DNA of 64,000 nt from Eutrophocola salsuginis (GCA_038147195.1 JAYQTB010000004.1:992001-1056000), one strand, 5' to 3'. Positions 43,844-52,310 are shown, numbered from the stretch's first letter. Numbers and translations: made by a program. Notes: generated by a model from the sequence alone, not told the origin.

Positions 43844-45063
43844 AGGACCAGTGCGTTCTCCCGGATCATAGCCTCGTTAAGGTTAATGCCAAATCCCGGA
43901 GAATCCGGCACAATGATTCGGCCATCAATAAATCGCTCCGCAGGTACCAATGCCTCGCTGCGCCAGTCCACTTCTCCGTACTGCAGTTCTAGGTAGTTAC
44001 AATTCGCCATGACCGAGCCGACCTGTACTCCTGCCGCGGTGGACACCGGGCCACTCGGGTTGTGCGGAGCTACTTGTATACCTTGAGTCTGAGCAAGTGC
44101 TGCGATATGCAACATTTCCTGCAGGCCACCGCAATGTTTTACATCAGGCATGATGACGTCAAATACATGACGCTCGATGAGCGGCCTGAAACCTTCAAGT
44201 CCGAATAACAGTTCACCGCCAGCCATGGGCTGGCTGACCCCATCATGGATCGCAAGTGTGGCATCGATTTCCGCTGGCGGTACAGGTTCTTCGTACCAGG
44301 CAAGGTTGACAGCTTTCAGGCGCCTGGCTATCGCAATGGCCTGGGGAATGCTGAAGAAGCTATGGCAATCGACCATCAGGGCCACAGCTGGACCAACGAC
44401 TTCACGCATGGCAACCAGAGCATCGATACCCTGATCTACGTGGGCGCTGATCTCAGCGTTGGTACCGTTCACTGGATAATTGTCGAAGGGCGCCGCCTTC
44501 ATGGCGCGAAAGCCATCGGCATACGCGCGCCTGGCAGTGGCCGCGAAATCATCCGGGGTCCGTGGGCTGGTGGCGCGGTTGATGTTGGCATAAACAGGAA
44601 TACTGTTACGCAGTTTGCCGCCCATCAGTGCATGCACCGGTAAGTCCAGCAACTTGCCCGACAGGTCCCATAGGCACTGCTCGATGGCCGAATAAGCCGT
44701 GGCGGATACGAGGCCCTGTTCAGCCCTGGCCCTGCCCCGTTCGCAATATTGCTGGATCGCCAGAGGTGATTCGCCCACGACCATGGCAAAGAACTCCGCC
44801 AGTTCGCAGTGCATGGTATCGGTATTGGTCCTCGTTGTATTGGCAAAGCCGAAGGCATCTGAGGCTTCCCCGATACCACTCAGACCGGTCGAGGTATGTA
44901 GCCTTACGAAAAGCCAGACGGTGCGATAGGTGGCGCGCACGGGCAACAACTCAAACCCCGTGATGCGAATATCTCCCGCAATTTTATCACCGGCATTTGC
45001 ACAGCCAAGTAAAGGCGCCAACCCAATTCCGGCTCCCGCGTGCAGCAACGCCCTGCGTTTCAT
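43840..45063 (-). CDS. enolase-superfamily (mandelate racemase-like) protein with lipoprotein/Tat-like signal
   Basis: 407 residues. The N-terminus MKRRALLHAGAGIGLAPLLGC carries twin Arg and the lipobox LLGC, so export and lipidation are predicted, unusual for this superfamily. The barrel is otherwise complete: MKAAPF lysine strand, metal ligands in MVDCHSFF, YEEPVPP and GGELLFG, and the His of VAPHNPSGP. Members abstract a proton next to a carboxylate (sugar-acid dehydratases, racemases). Operon with MFS and fumarylpyruvate hydrolase-like genes, ATGA overlap with the MFS gene. Substrate unknown. Confidence 0.87.
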   Translation of the reverse strand: MKRRALLHAGAGIGLAPLLGCANAGDKIAGDIRITGFELLPVRATYRTVWLFVRLHTSTGLSGIGEASDAFGFANTTRTNTDTMHCELAEFFAMVVGESPLAIQQYCERGRARAEQGLVSATAYSAIEQCLWDLSGKLLDLPVHALMGGKLRNSIPVYANINRATSPRTPDDFAATARRAYADGFRAMKAAPFDNYPVNGTNAEISAHVDQGIDALVAMREVVGPAVALMVDCHSFFSIPQAIAIARRLKAVNLAWYEEPVPPAEIDATLAIHDGVSQPMAGGELLFGLEGFRPLIERHVFDVIMPDVKHCGGLQEMLHIAALAQTQGIQVAPHNPSGPVSTAAGVQVGSVMANCNYLELQYGEVDWRSEALVPAERFIDGRIIVPDSPGFGINLNEAMIRENALVL

Positions 45064-46349
45064 GGCCGGGACGTAGCAGGCGCCGATCTCGGCGTCCAGG
45101 GGGCGACCCAGATCAGTAAAACCATACCAGGGATGGCCAAGAGGAAACAGAACAGAAAGAAATAGAAGTAGCCGACCGCCTCAATGATGAATCCTGTGGT
45201 TGCTGTGGCAAAGGTGCGGGCTACTGTGACCACACTAAACAACAACGCCAGCTGGGTCACGGAAAAGCGCTTGTTAGTTTGTTGGGCCATGAAGGCTGCT
45301 ATAGCCGCAGAACCAAGGCCAACGCCAAAATATTCATAGGACGTTGTGATAAACAGGATGTAGATGTTAGCGTCGATCGTCGATAGGTAGGCGTAGCCGA
45401 GGATAGAAGTCATCTGCACGACGCCGAAAATCCATAATGCCCTGTTAATGGATATTTTCAGCATTAGGATTCCACCCACGAAGGCGCCAACGATTGACGC
45501 ACCTAGGTTGGCAAATTTGGCAACGGTGCCTATCTGCGTCAGCGTATAGCCCATGTCCTGGAAAAACGGCGTCTGCAGTGCCACCGCCATATTATCCCCG
45601 AGCTTGTAGAGCATGATGAATAGCAGCACCAGAATCGCAGAACGTAGCGTGTCACGGGTGAAGAATTCCACGAAGGGTTCGACAATAGCGGCCTTCAGGG
45701 ACATTGGTGCTTGCGCCTCCGAACTTGTTTCCGGCATGAACAGCGTCGACACCATGCCAACCAGCATGAAGGCAGCGACAACCAGGAACACGCTGCCCCA
45801 GGCCATGTGATCAGCCAGTACAAAAGCCAGCGATCCCGGCACTAGGCTGGAAATCCGGTATGCGTTGACATGGATGGAATTACCAAGGCCCAGCTCACTG
45901 TCTGGCAGTAATTCACGCCGGTAACCGTCGATCACGATGTCTTGAGTTGCACTGAACAGCGACGTCGCTAACACGAACCAGATGACCGGCCTAATATTGA
46001 CGGCGGGATCGATTGTGCCGAAGCCGGCGATGCTCAGGAGTAACAATGCTTGCATGAGGAAAATCCAACCTCGACGCCTGCCAAAAATCGGCAGACTATA
46101 CCGATCGATCAACGGCGCCCACAGGAATTTCCAGTTGTACGGAAGCGTCAGAATGGCAAACAGGCCAATGGTGCTTAAATCTACTGACTGGTTACGCAGC
46201 CAACCCGGTACCAGTTGGATCAAGACGTATAGCGGCAATCCCGACGACATCCCAAGGAACACGCAGATCAACATGCGCTTGTTCAGTAGCACCTGCTTCC
46301 AGAGTGGCAGCTCAAGATCTGCCGGGGGAGATTCGGAGATTATTGCCAC
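45060..46349 (-). CDS. major facilitator superfamily transporter
   Basis: 429 residues with 12 predicted helices, beginning with a polar 25-residue stretch. It resembles the AmpG/SLC33-like branch: GMSSGLPLYVLIQ near helix 1, WAPLIDRYSLPIFGRRRGW in the first cytoplasmic loop and a later DGYRRELLP loop. It would move a small solute across the inner membrane with protons. Flanked, 3 bp and a 4-bp overlap, by a fumarylpyruvate hydrolase-like gene and the enolase-superfamily gene, so the solute is probably their substrate. Confidence 0.88.
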   Translation of the reverse strand: MAIISESPPADLELPLWKQVLLNKRMLICVFLGMSSGLPLYVLIQLVPGWLRNQSVDLSTIGLFAILTLPYNWKFLWAPLIDRYSLPIFGRRRGWIFLMQALLLLSIAGFGTIDPAVNIRPVIWFVLATSLFSATQDIVIDGYRRELLPDSELGLGNSIHVNAYRISSLVPGSLAFVLADHMAWGSVFLVVAAFMLVGMVSTLFMPETSSEAQAPMSLKAAIVEPFVEFFTRDTLRSAILVLLFIMLYKLGDNMAVALQTPFFQDMGYTLTQIGTVAKFANLGASIVGAFVGGILMLKISINRALWIFGVVQMTSILGYAYLSTIDANIYILFITTSYEYFGVGLGSAAIAAFMAQQTNKRFSVTQLALLFSVVTVARTFATATTGFIIEAVGYFYFFLFCFLLAIPGMVLLIWVAPWTPRSAPATSRP

Positions 46350-46352
46350 GTA

Positions 46353-47045
46353 TCAGAGAGCGGGAGTGATCTCGATCGCCAGCTCACCCAGGCCATCGAT
46401 TGTAGCGACAAGTCGGTCCCCTGGCACAACGGGTCCCACCCCCGCTGGTGTACCGGTGAAAATGAGATCACCCGGTTGGAGGTAAAACAGTTTCGACAAT
46501 GCTGCCACGATCTCGGGACTTTTCCAGATCAGGTCGGACAGGTCAGCGTCCTGGCGCACTTCACCGTTGACCTCCAGGGCAATTCGCCCATGATCGAGAT
46601 GCCCTACAGTGCTGGCAGGCACGATGGGTGACAATGGTGCAGAGTAATCGAAACCCTTACCGGCATCCCAAGGGTGACCGATGCCGCCCGAGGCCATCTG
46701 CAGGTCACGACGCGTCATGTCGAAACCGATTGCGTAACCATAGACATGCTCCAGCGCGTTCCCGGCTGGGATATTGCGCCCTGACTTGCCGATGGCGAGG
46801 ACCAGCTCGGTTTCATAGTGGTAGTTCGTTGTTCCGGAGGGGTACGGCACCTTGCTGTCGAGCGAGACTGCATCGGCAGGTTTCATGAAGAAACAGGGCG
46901 GATCCCGATCAGGAGTCGAGCCCATTTCACGAACATGGGCCGCGTAATTCTTGCCGACGCAATACACGCGGTGAACAGGAAATGTCTGGTCGGTTCCGGA
47001 AATGGGCACAGTGATGAGGGGTGCCGGTTGATGACTGTAGCTCAC
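46353..47045 (-). CDS. fumarylacetoacetate hydrolase family protein (fumarylpyruvate hydrolase-like)
   Basis: 230 residues. FAH fold with CVGKNYAAHVREMG, FFMKPADAV, the metal ligands in HYETELVLAIGKSG, and GYAIGFDMTRRDLQ, FTGTPAGVGPV. Length and motifs match NagK-type fumarylpyruvate hydrolases of the gentisate route and related acylpyruvases. First gene of a three-gene minus-strand operon with a transporter and an enolase-superfamily enzyme; no gentisate dioxygenase is near, so the exact acylpyruvate substrate is open. Confidence 0.88.
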   Translation of the reverse strand: MSYSHQPAPLITVPISGTDQTFPVHRVYCVGKNYAAHVREMGSTPDRDPPCFFMKPADAVSLDSKVPYPSGTTNYHYETELVLAIGKSGRNIPAGNALEHVYGYAIGFDMTRRDLQMASGGIGHPWDAGKGFDYSAPLSPIVPASTVGHLDHGRIALEVNGEVRQDADLSDLIWKSPEIVAALSKLFYLQPGDLIFTGTPAGVGPVVPGDRLVATIDGLGELAIEITPAL

Positions 47046-47165
47046 GTTGATTACCTGCCAGTTGATGCAAAATAGAATACGGTTTTGATCGGCATTCTAG
47101 CTTAGAATATCCAAATCATCGAACAGGTCTTAAAATAGGCCAGACACAGGAAATTCGACTTACCC

Positions 47166-48494
47166 ATGAAAGCAGTCTCGATCAAGAACCTTATCAGGAA
47201 ACTTTCCAGCCTCGGCCTCGAGTCACTGGGCAATTTGTACGGCAACAACGTACCAAAAAGCGAGCATATTGGTAACCTGTGCGAAGCCCTGCTCGGCCTG
47301 AAAGGCGAGGCGTCTTCGGTAGCTCTGGCGGAAGAGATCCTTGCCGCTTACAACCATTTCAACAATGAAGAAAAGAAAGAATTCTTCAAGTTCCTCGAGA
47401 CCAACCTTTCACCCGATATCCACAAGGTAAGCAGAGCGATTGCCAGCTTTCAAGAAAGGCCCTCCCAGCAAGCCATACAGGCCTTGCATGCGGCTAGCGA
47501 ATCCCGCCGGCTTGAATTGTTCCGTGCCCTGAACATGGCGACTGACGGCACTCGTGCCTTGATTACCATGCGCGAGGACATTGCCGATGCGCTCGATGAC
47601 ACACCGGGCCTGCATGCAGTCGACAACGACCTGCTGCACCTGTTCCGCTCCTGGTTCAACCGCGGCTTCCTCGACATCAAGCGCATAGACTGGGAAACTC
47701 CGGCCGTGGTGCTAGAAAAACTCATCGAATATGAATCCGTCCACGAGATCGAAGGCTGGGATGACCTACGCCGGAGGCTGGAAATGGATCGTCGCTGCTA
47801 CGGCTTCTTTCACCCTGTCATGCCTTATGAGCCGCTGATCTTTGTTGAAGTAGCCCTGACCAACAACATTTCTACCAACGTGGCGGAGCTGATCAAGGAA
47901 GACGTCAACGACGACAAGGAAGCCAGTTACAACACGGCGATATTCTATTCCATCAATAACTGTCTCGACGGCCTGCGCGGCGTATCCTTCGGCAACCTCC
48001 TCATCAAGCAGGTGGTGGAAAAACTACAGCGGGAAATACCGGGCCTGAAGACCTTTTCCACTTTGTCGCCTATACCCCGCTTCAGCACCTGGCTAAAAAA
48101 GGAACTGGACAACCTGGAATTCCTCGACAAAAAAGAAAAAAACCAAGTCAGCGCCGTACTAAATTTTCCAACACCTGAGATTCTCGAGGATGCGGAACTG
48201 GAGCGGATCATGACCCGGATCTGCTCCTATTACCTAGTCAACGAAAAAAGCCGGGAAAAACCCGCCTGCCCCGTTGCTCGCTTTCACCTTGGCAACGGTG
48301 CCATACTGGGCAAGATCAACTGGCGTGCCGATATTTCCGAGAACGGCCTAATGCAAAGCGCCGGCATGATGGTCAACTACATTTATGATAAGACCAGACT
48401 AGCCAAGAACCATGAAGCCTACGAGCAGAACAACACCGTGGTTTTTTCGTCGGAAGTGAAACAACTGCTACCGAGAAAAAAGGCCACCGCCTAA
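47166..48494 (+). CDS. malonyl-CoA decarboxylase
   Basis: 442 residues. The helical N-terminal domain (residues about 1-150) is followed by the GNAT-like catalytic domain with CYGFFHPVMPYEPLIFVEVAL, FYSINNCLDGLRGVSFGN, FSTLSPIPRFSTWL and, late, CPVARFHLGNGA. The Ser and His of the catalytic pair are in these motifs. It decarboxylates malonyl-CoA to acetyl-CoA in the cytoplasm. Single gene with a strong terminator. Confidence 0.95.
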   Translation: MKAVSIKNLIRKLSSLGLESLGNLYGNNVPKSEHIGNLCEALLGLKGEASSVALAEEILAAYNHFNNEEKKEFFKFLETNLSPDIHKVSRAIASFQERPSQQAIQALHAASESRRLELFRALNMATDGTRALITMREDIADALDDTPGLHAVDNDLLHLFRSWFNRGFLDIKRIDWETPAVVLEKLIEYESVHEIEGWDDLRRRLEMDRRCYGFFHPVMPYEPLIFVEVALTNNISTNVAELIKEDVNDDKEASYNTAIFYSINNCLDGLRGVSFGNLLIKQVVEKLQREIPGLKTFSTLSPIPRFSTWLKKELDNLEFLDKKEKNQVSAVLNFPTPEILEDAELERIMTRICSYYLVNEKSREKPACPVARFHLGNGAILGKINWRADISENGLMQSAGMMVNYIYDKTRLAKNHEAYEQNNTVVFSSEVKQLLPRKKATA

Positions 48495-48521
48495 AAAAAC
48501 GGGGCCAATGGCCCCGTTTTT
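48493..48521. terminator. bidirectional terminator after malonyl-CoA decarboxylase gene
   Basis: Perfect 8-bp stem ACGGGGCC-AAT-GGCCCCGT (48499-48517) with an A run before and T run after. It can serve the plus-strand decarboxylase gene and the minus-strand gene ending at 48550. Confidence 0.9.
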
Positions 48522-48549
48522 AATGAAACATCTGTAGTTTGTATTGCGG

Positions 48550-49356
48550 TTACGGAACGATCGGGCTGCTTCTGTCGACGGTGTCGGATTCCTGGCCAAC
48601 CATCAGTTCCGCAGCGTAATTCGCTTGTTGGCAAACATACTCGAACAATTCCTGATCTTCCTGCCAGCCGAGGTTGAAGCCGCCCGTATACGGGGCGGTG
48701 TAGGCACCCGGGTCGTCTACTGTGATCTTGTAGTCGATGCGGTCGGAATTGTAGCGGTTGAAACGCTCAATAATGTGCAACTGATCGGTATGCGGAAGTC
48801 CGCGCCTGCCGAACCAAAAGTCCTCGTTGAAACCCACCGAATCGATTACCAGGGTATCTCCTTCCCACCAGCCAATCGAATGCCCGTAATTACTGGGCTC
48901 CGGATTTGCCGGATGGGAACTTCCGTCCATATACACAATCCGGTAGGTATGCGGGCCGCCGATATCGAAGATATAGAGTTTCTGCAATGCCGGGATCTCG
49001 ACGAACTCCACTCCGTAGGGGGTTAGAAACTGACGTGAACCACCAGAAGCCTTGCACCGGGCATGAGGTTCCAGCTCATGCAACTGTCTTTCATCGTACA
49101 GCGCTTTCGCCCAGGGCTTAAACGGGACGACGTCCACAGGTGCAACGGGATCGAAAATACTGAACCGTGGTGTCCACACTCCTTTTATGTCAGGCGTAGC
49201 GCCTCCCAGTACTACACGGCCATCCGCATTCCGTGGCGCCGGGCCGAATTCATCGCCGTTTTCCGGCATGGGTTGCCCCTGAATCGATACATTTATGCCA
49301 GCTACTAGTGATAGCAGTGCCATTGCCAATGTTGCCTTTCTCAATCTCACGTTCAA
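48550..49356 (-). CDS. secreted protein of unknown function (WWEGDTLV family)
   Basis: 268 residues with a signal peptide (MNVRLRKATLAMALLSLVAGI). The C-terminal 150 residues carry a recognisable pattern: IVYMDGSSHP, GWWEGDTLVIDSVGFNE, WFGRRGLPHTDQLH, ERFNRY and TVDDPGAYTAPY. The same domain forms the C-terminal half of the protein at 49816. I cannot assign a reaction; the abundant conserved Trp, Asp and His suggest a ligand-binding or enzymatic pocket. Last gene of a four-gene secreted-protein cluster. Confidence 0.75.
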   Translation of the reverse strand: MNVRLRKATLAMALLSLVAGINVSIQGQPMPENGDEFGPAPRNADGRVVLGGATPDIKGVWTPRFSIFDPVAPVDVVPFKPWAKALYDERQLHELEPHARCKASGGSRQFLTPYGVEFVEIPALQKLYIFDIGGPHTYRIVYMDGSSHPANPEPSNYGHSIGWWEGDTLVIDSVGFNEDFWFGRRGLPHTDQLHIIERFNRYNSDRIDYKITVDDPGAYTAPYTGGFNLGWQEDQELFEYVCQQANYAAELMVGQESDTVDRSSPIVP

Positions 49357-49386
49357 ACCTCCGCGGACTAATTCTCTCTGCCGTAC

Positions 49387-49800
49387 TTACTGCTGGCCGC
49401 TGCCTATGCTGGAATCAGCGTCCAGGGTTTGACCCGGAGAACTGCCGGTAGCAGTTAGGGTAACGCTGCGGGCATTGACGCGCGCGCTGCCGTTCCTAGC
49501 GAGGAAGCCGTCAACAGTAATCGGAGTGCCGATATTCAGTGTGGTCCTTCTCCAGCCGCGACGCTGCAAGCCATGGGGTGGGCCCAGCTCTGCACCCCAA
49601 TTGGTCACTTGTCCGGTTTCCTCATCCTTCACGTTCAGGTAGATCCAGACGTGTGGGTTGGTCCATTCAACCTTGGTTACGATACCTTGTAACTGTTTGG
49701 GCTTGTTAGAGTCGAATTCGGCCACGAAGGAGTGATGAGCGAAGACGCTGCCGGCAAACACTACGGAGCCGGCAAGTATGAGTTTGATCAGATGTTTCAT
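49387..49800 (-). CDS. secreted DUF6152-like protein 2
   Basis: 137 residues. Signal peptide ends SVFA at residue 21, predicted mature start HHSFVAEFD. Family pattern: GIVTKVEWTNPHVWIYLNV (Pro-His at 49-50), then NWGAELGPPHGLQRRGW and VDGFLARNGS, and a Ser/Gly-rich tail. Paralogous to 39935 and to the N-terminal part of 49816. It sits 15 bp downstream of the fusion gene and 30 bp before the WWEGDTLV-family gene, so all three are likely co-transcribed. Confidence 0.8.
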   Translation of the reverse strand: MKHLIKLILAGSVVFAGSVFAHHSFVAEFDSNKPKQLQGIVTKVEWTNPHVWIYLNVKDEETGQVTNWGAELGPPHGLQRRGWRRTTLNIGTPITVDGFLARNGSARVNARSVTLTATGSSPGQTLDADSSIGSGQQ

Positions 49801-49815
49801 GGTTGTTTACCTCGT

Positions 49816-50967
49816 TTATTGCCTGTTGTGCTGGCACAGAGAAAATGGAAGCTCCGCGCCCCCGACCCAGCTGAGATCCCAGCTGGCTTTCCAGGGTCTG
49901 GTGTAGGCTCCCGGGTCATCGATAGTTACTTCATAATGCAATGTATCGAAATCGTTGCGGGTGAATTTTTCCACCATGGATAACCGGTCAGTGTGCGGCA
50001 AACCGCCGTTGGTGAACCAGAATCCTTCGTTGAATCCTTCGGTGTCGACAACCAGGGTATCCCCGTCCCAGTGACCAACTGAACGGCCGTAGAAAAGAGG
50101 GTTGTCATCATCGCCGCCGACAAGGCCGACAGGATCACGACCATCCATGTGGATGATGCGGAAATTCCTGTTGCCGCTGCCAAGCAAGACGAAAATACGC
50201 TGGTTCTGCTTGTCTTCGATAAGTTGCAGGCCAAGATCGGACTGGTACTGGCGTGGTCCACCGGGCGGTTTGCAATCAAGATACATCGGGTCATCGCGCA
50301 GATCGCGTTCTTGGCGGTGAATGTAGCGGGCAAGTGCCCAATCATGCATCGGTGCAACCTCTGCAGCATCATCTATGTTATCAAGCAGTCCGTATTCATT
50401 CATCGCGACATCAACGCCGTCCTCAACCAGGGCGGTCTTGGTGGGATAGCTCCAGATACCGTCTGCGCCACTGGGTACTGCGCCCAGTACCGGGCGGTTG
50501 TCTTCGGACCAGCGAGGTACGGGACGCGGTGACAGCGGTTTGTCAGGGCTGGTGTCGGTTACGGTGTAGACCAGTCGTCCGTTATCGGTTAGGGAAACTT
50601 GTTCGCCCCACACCTGCCTGCTGCCGTTGCGTGCCCGGATACCAGAAACGCTCACGGCATCGCCGGGTTGGAGGGAGTCTTCACTCCAGCCGTTATTGAC
50701 GAGAATGTAAGGGTTTTCCAATTCAATGGCCCAGTTCACCACACTGTTGCCCTCGCGCACGTTAATGAATACATGCACATGCGGGCTGCGCCAGTCCACC
50801 TTGGTGACGGTACCCGAAAAAGCGACATCAGCTGCCGGGTCGAACTTGCCCTGGATCGGGTGGTGGGCGACAGCAGTGCTGACGGAGAAAGCAGCCACAA
50901 GTCCGGCAAGCAGTTTCACTGCAGTCGGCATTCTGTTCTGTTTAAAATCTTGCTTCATATCTTGCAT
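49816..50967 (-). CDS. secreted fusion: DUF6152-like domain + WWEGDTLV-family domain
   Basis: 383 residues from ATG 50967 (other in-frame starts at 50958 and 50931). Signal peptide ends SVSTAVA, mature start HHPIQGKFDP. The first domain has GTVTKVDWRSPHVHVFINV and NWAIELENPYILVNNGW. The second repeats the unknown family: IIHMDGRDPVG, HWDGDTLVVDTEGFNE, WFTNGGLPHTDRL and TIDDPGAYTRPW. The two domains are separate genes immediately downstream, so they probably act together in the periplasm. Function unknown. Confidence 0.8.
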   Translation of the reverse strand: MQDMKQDFKQNRMPTAVKLLAGLVAAFSVSTAVAHHPIQGKFDPAADVAFSGTVTKVDWRSPHVHVFINVREGNSVVNWAIELENPYILVNNGWSEDSLQPGDAVSVSGIRARNGSRQVWGEQVSLTDNGRLVYTVTDTSPDKPLSPRPVPRWSEDNRPVLGAVPSGADGIWSYPTKTALVEDGVDVAMNEYGLLDNIDDAAEVAPMHDWALARYIHRQERDLRDDPMYLDCKPPGGPRQYQSDLGLQLIEDKQNQRIFVLLGSGNRNFRIIHMDGRDPVGLVGGDDDNPLFYGRSVGHWDGDTLVVDTEGFNEGFWFTNGGLPHTDRLSMVEKFTRNDFDTLHYEVTIDDPGAYTRPWKASWDLSWVGGAELPFSLCQHNRQ

Positions 50968-51006
50968 ATCCAATCTATACGCGCCAATTCACGATGTAAC
51001 CGCGAA

Positions 51007-51384
51007 CTACTGTCTGACGATCTCGAAATCGCCGCGTCCGTTCCTGCTGCTCCAGGTACCTGTTAGGGAGCGAGAAGGCAGTTCCAGGTTTTCGATGGAG
51101 GCATCAATGGTGTAATCACCAGCCTTGATTTCCACGGACCAATCTGACGGGTCGAGATCGACGCTATCGATCGCCAGGTTGTCGGTGCCCGGATTGATCA
51201 TCCCGGATACATTTTCACCATCCCAGTCCATGACGACGAGAACGAATTCTCCCAAGGCAGTATTTCCGGACCATTCACCGATCCAAGAGCCCTTCAGGGG
51301 ATGGCCTTCCTGGGCTTTTGCAGTACCGGCCAGCATGACCAGACCCAGGGCGATTGTCAGACCTTTAATTAAGCGTTGATACAT
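51007..51384 (-). CDS. small secreted beta-rich protein, unknown
   Basis: 125 residues, signal peptide ending AGTAKA at about residue 24. The mature chain starts EGHPLKGSWIGEWSG and ends SRSLTGTWSSRNGRGDFEIVRQ: a repeated GxW strand pattern suggesting a small lipocalin-like barrel. First of the four secreted-protein genes on this strand, 39 bp upstream of the fusion gene. Family not recognised with certainty. Confidence 0.7.
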   Translation of the reverse strand: MYQRLIKGLTIALGLVMLAGTAKAQEGHPLKGSWIGEWSGNTALGEFVLVVMDWDGENVSGMINPGTDNLAIDSVDLDPSDWSVEIKAGDYTIDASIENLELPSRSLTGTWSSRNGRGDFEIVRQ

Positions 51385-51407
51385 TTATGATGACTCCAAC
51401 CAAACAT

Positions 51408-51429
51408 ATAGCGCTTTTTTTGGCGCTAT
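51408..51429. repeat. 7-bp inverted repeat with T7 loop
   Basis: ATAGCGC (51408-51414) and GCGCTAT (51423-51429) flank an eight-base loop of seven T and one G. A T run follows on the plus side. It lies 23 bp upstream of the gene at 51007-51384, thus in its leader or promoter; operator or attenuator are possible. Confidence 0.4.
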
Positions 51430-51620
51430 TATTTTTTAAACTATAAACCGGCAGGATAGAGGTCGCTGAAACAAAGCCCATGAGTGACTTTTTGCCGCTC
51501 TTTTGCCCTGACCTCCCCTACTTTCCGAAAGCAGGATCAATCTAGCAAATTTCAGGTATTTATCCTAATAGTCCGTGCAAAAAAATTGACTTTTCACAAT
51601 TAATGCACAGCCCAGAAAAC

Positions 51621-51658
51621 ATCGGCCCGGCGCTGTTTTCACAGCCCGGGCCGGTGAT
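51621..51658 (-). terminator. hairpin downstream of VOC gene
   Basis: ATCGGCCCGG..CTGT pairs with ACAG.CCGGGCCGGTGAT around a TTTC loop, a stem of about 15 bp with small bulges. On the minus strand it follows the VOC stop by about 45 bp and is succeeded by TGTTTTC. Likely terminator of the receptor-VOC unit. Confidence 0.55.
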
Positions 51659-51703
51659 ACTTGTAGAAACTGCCATTACTGGACGATAAAGCAGTGACTG
51701 TCG

Positions 51704-52258
51704 TCAGACCGACTGCTCCCTGTGGTAGGCATTATTATTCGGCGTGTGGTCGCCGGCCAGCCAGCGCCTGAGCTCGCTGCCTGCTTTGGGCGCCACTTCC
51801 GCATTAATCTTGTCCACATCGGGATGATCAGTGCAGAACTCCACGATGAGTCCGTCCGGGTCAATCATGTACAATGAGTGGCAATAACCATGCTCGAGAA
51901 AGTAATACTTGTCTGCCGGATAACCCGAATCCTTCACTTTCTGCATCATGGCATCTTGCTGGTCCTGTTCCACTTTCAAGGCTATATGACGGAAGCCTGA
52001 CAGTGGCAATTCCGGACCGAACTGGGCCTGGTCTTCTGCATCGGCAAACTGAAAGAAGGCAAGTGAACTTTCGTCAGCAATGGTGAAGAAACAGTGACAA
52101 TAGGTCCTTTCCTTGCCGAACAGGTCGGTTTTTTCGCACCAGGTGGCCGTATGTTTGAAACCCAGTAGATCCTCGTAAAACTGTCGGGTCTTTTCAAGAT
52201 CCTTCACCACGTAAGCGTTGTGGTGCAACCGGGAAGGCAGGTTACTTTTAGCATTCAT
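51704..52258 (-). CDS. VOC family dioxygenase-like protein
   Basis: 184 residues. Two VOC modules: HHNAYVVKDLEKTRQFYEDLLGF at the start supplies a His ligand, and SGFRHIALKVE plus LYMIDPDGLIVEFCTD supply His and Glu. This 2-His-1-Glu set is that of extradiol-type dioxygenases and glyoxalases. Substrate unknown. It lies 52 bp downstream of a TonB-dependent receptor gene on the same strand, hinting at processing of the imported compound. Confidence 0.85.
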   Translation of the reverse strand: MNAKSNLPSRLHHNAYVVKDLEKTRQFYEDLLGFKHTATWCEKTDLFGKERTYCHCFFTIADESSLAFFQFADAEDQAQFGPELPLSGFRHIALKVEQDQQDAMMQKVKDSGYPADKYYFLEHGYCHSLYMIDPDGLIVEFCTDHPDVDKINAEVAPKAGSELRRWLAGDHTPNNNAYHREQSV

Positions 52259-52310
52259 GGCAATTCCTCGTTAAATCTCAGACGAATTTTGGTTCAACCC
52301 GCTATATTAT

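Larger units (their letters stand above)
51385..51703. other. intergenic region with two hairpins
   Basis: 319 bp between the secreted-protein cluster and the VOC gene, all reading minus. It holds a small inverted repeat at 51408-51429, close to the start of the first secreted-protein gene, and a strong GC hairpin at 51621-51658 behind the VOC gene. The AT-rich centre (51430-51610) should include the promoter of the cluster. No gene seen. Confidence 0.5.
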
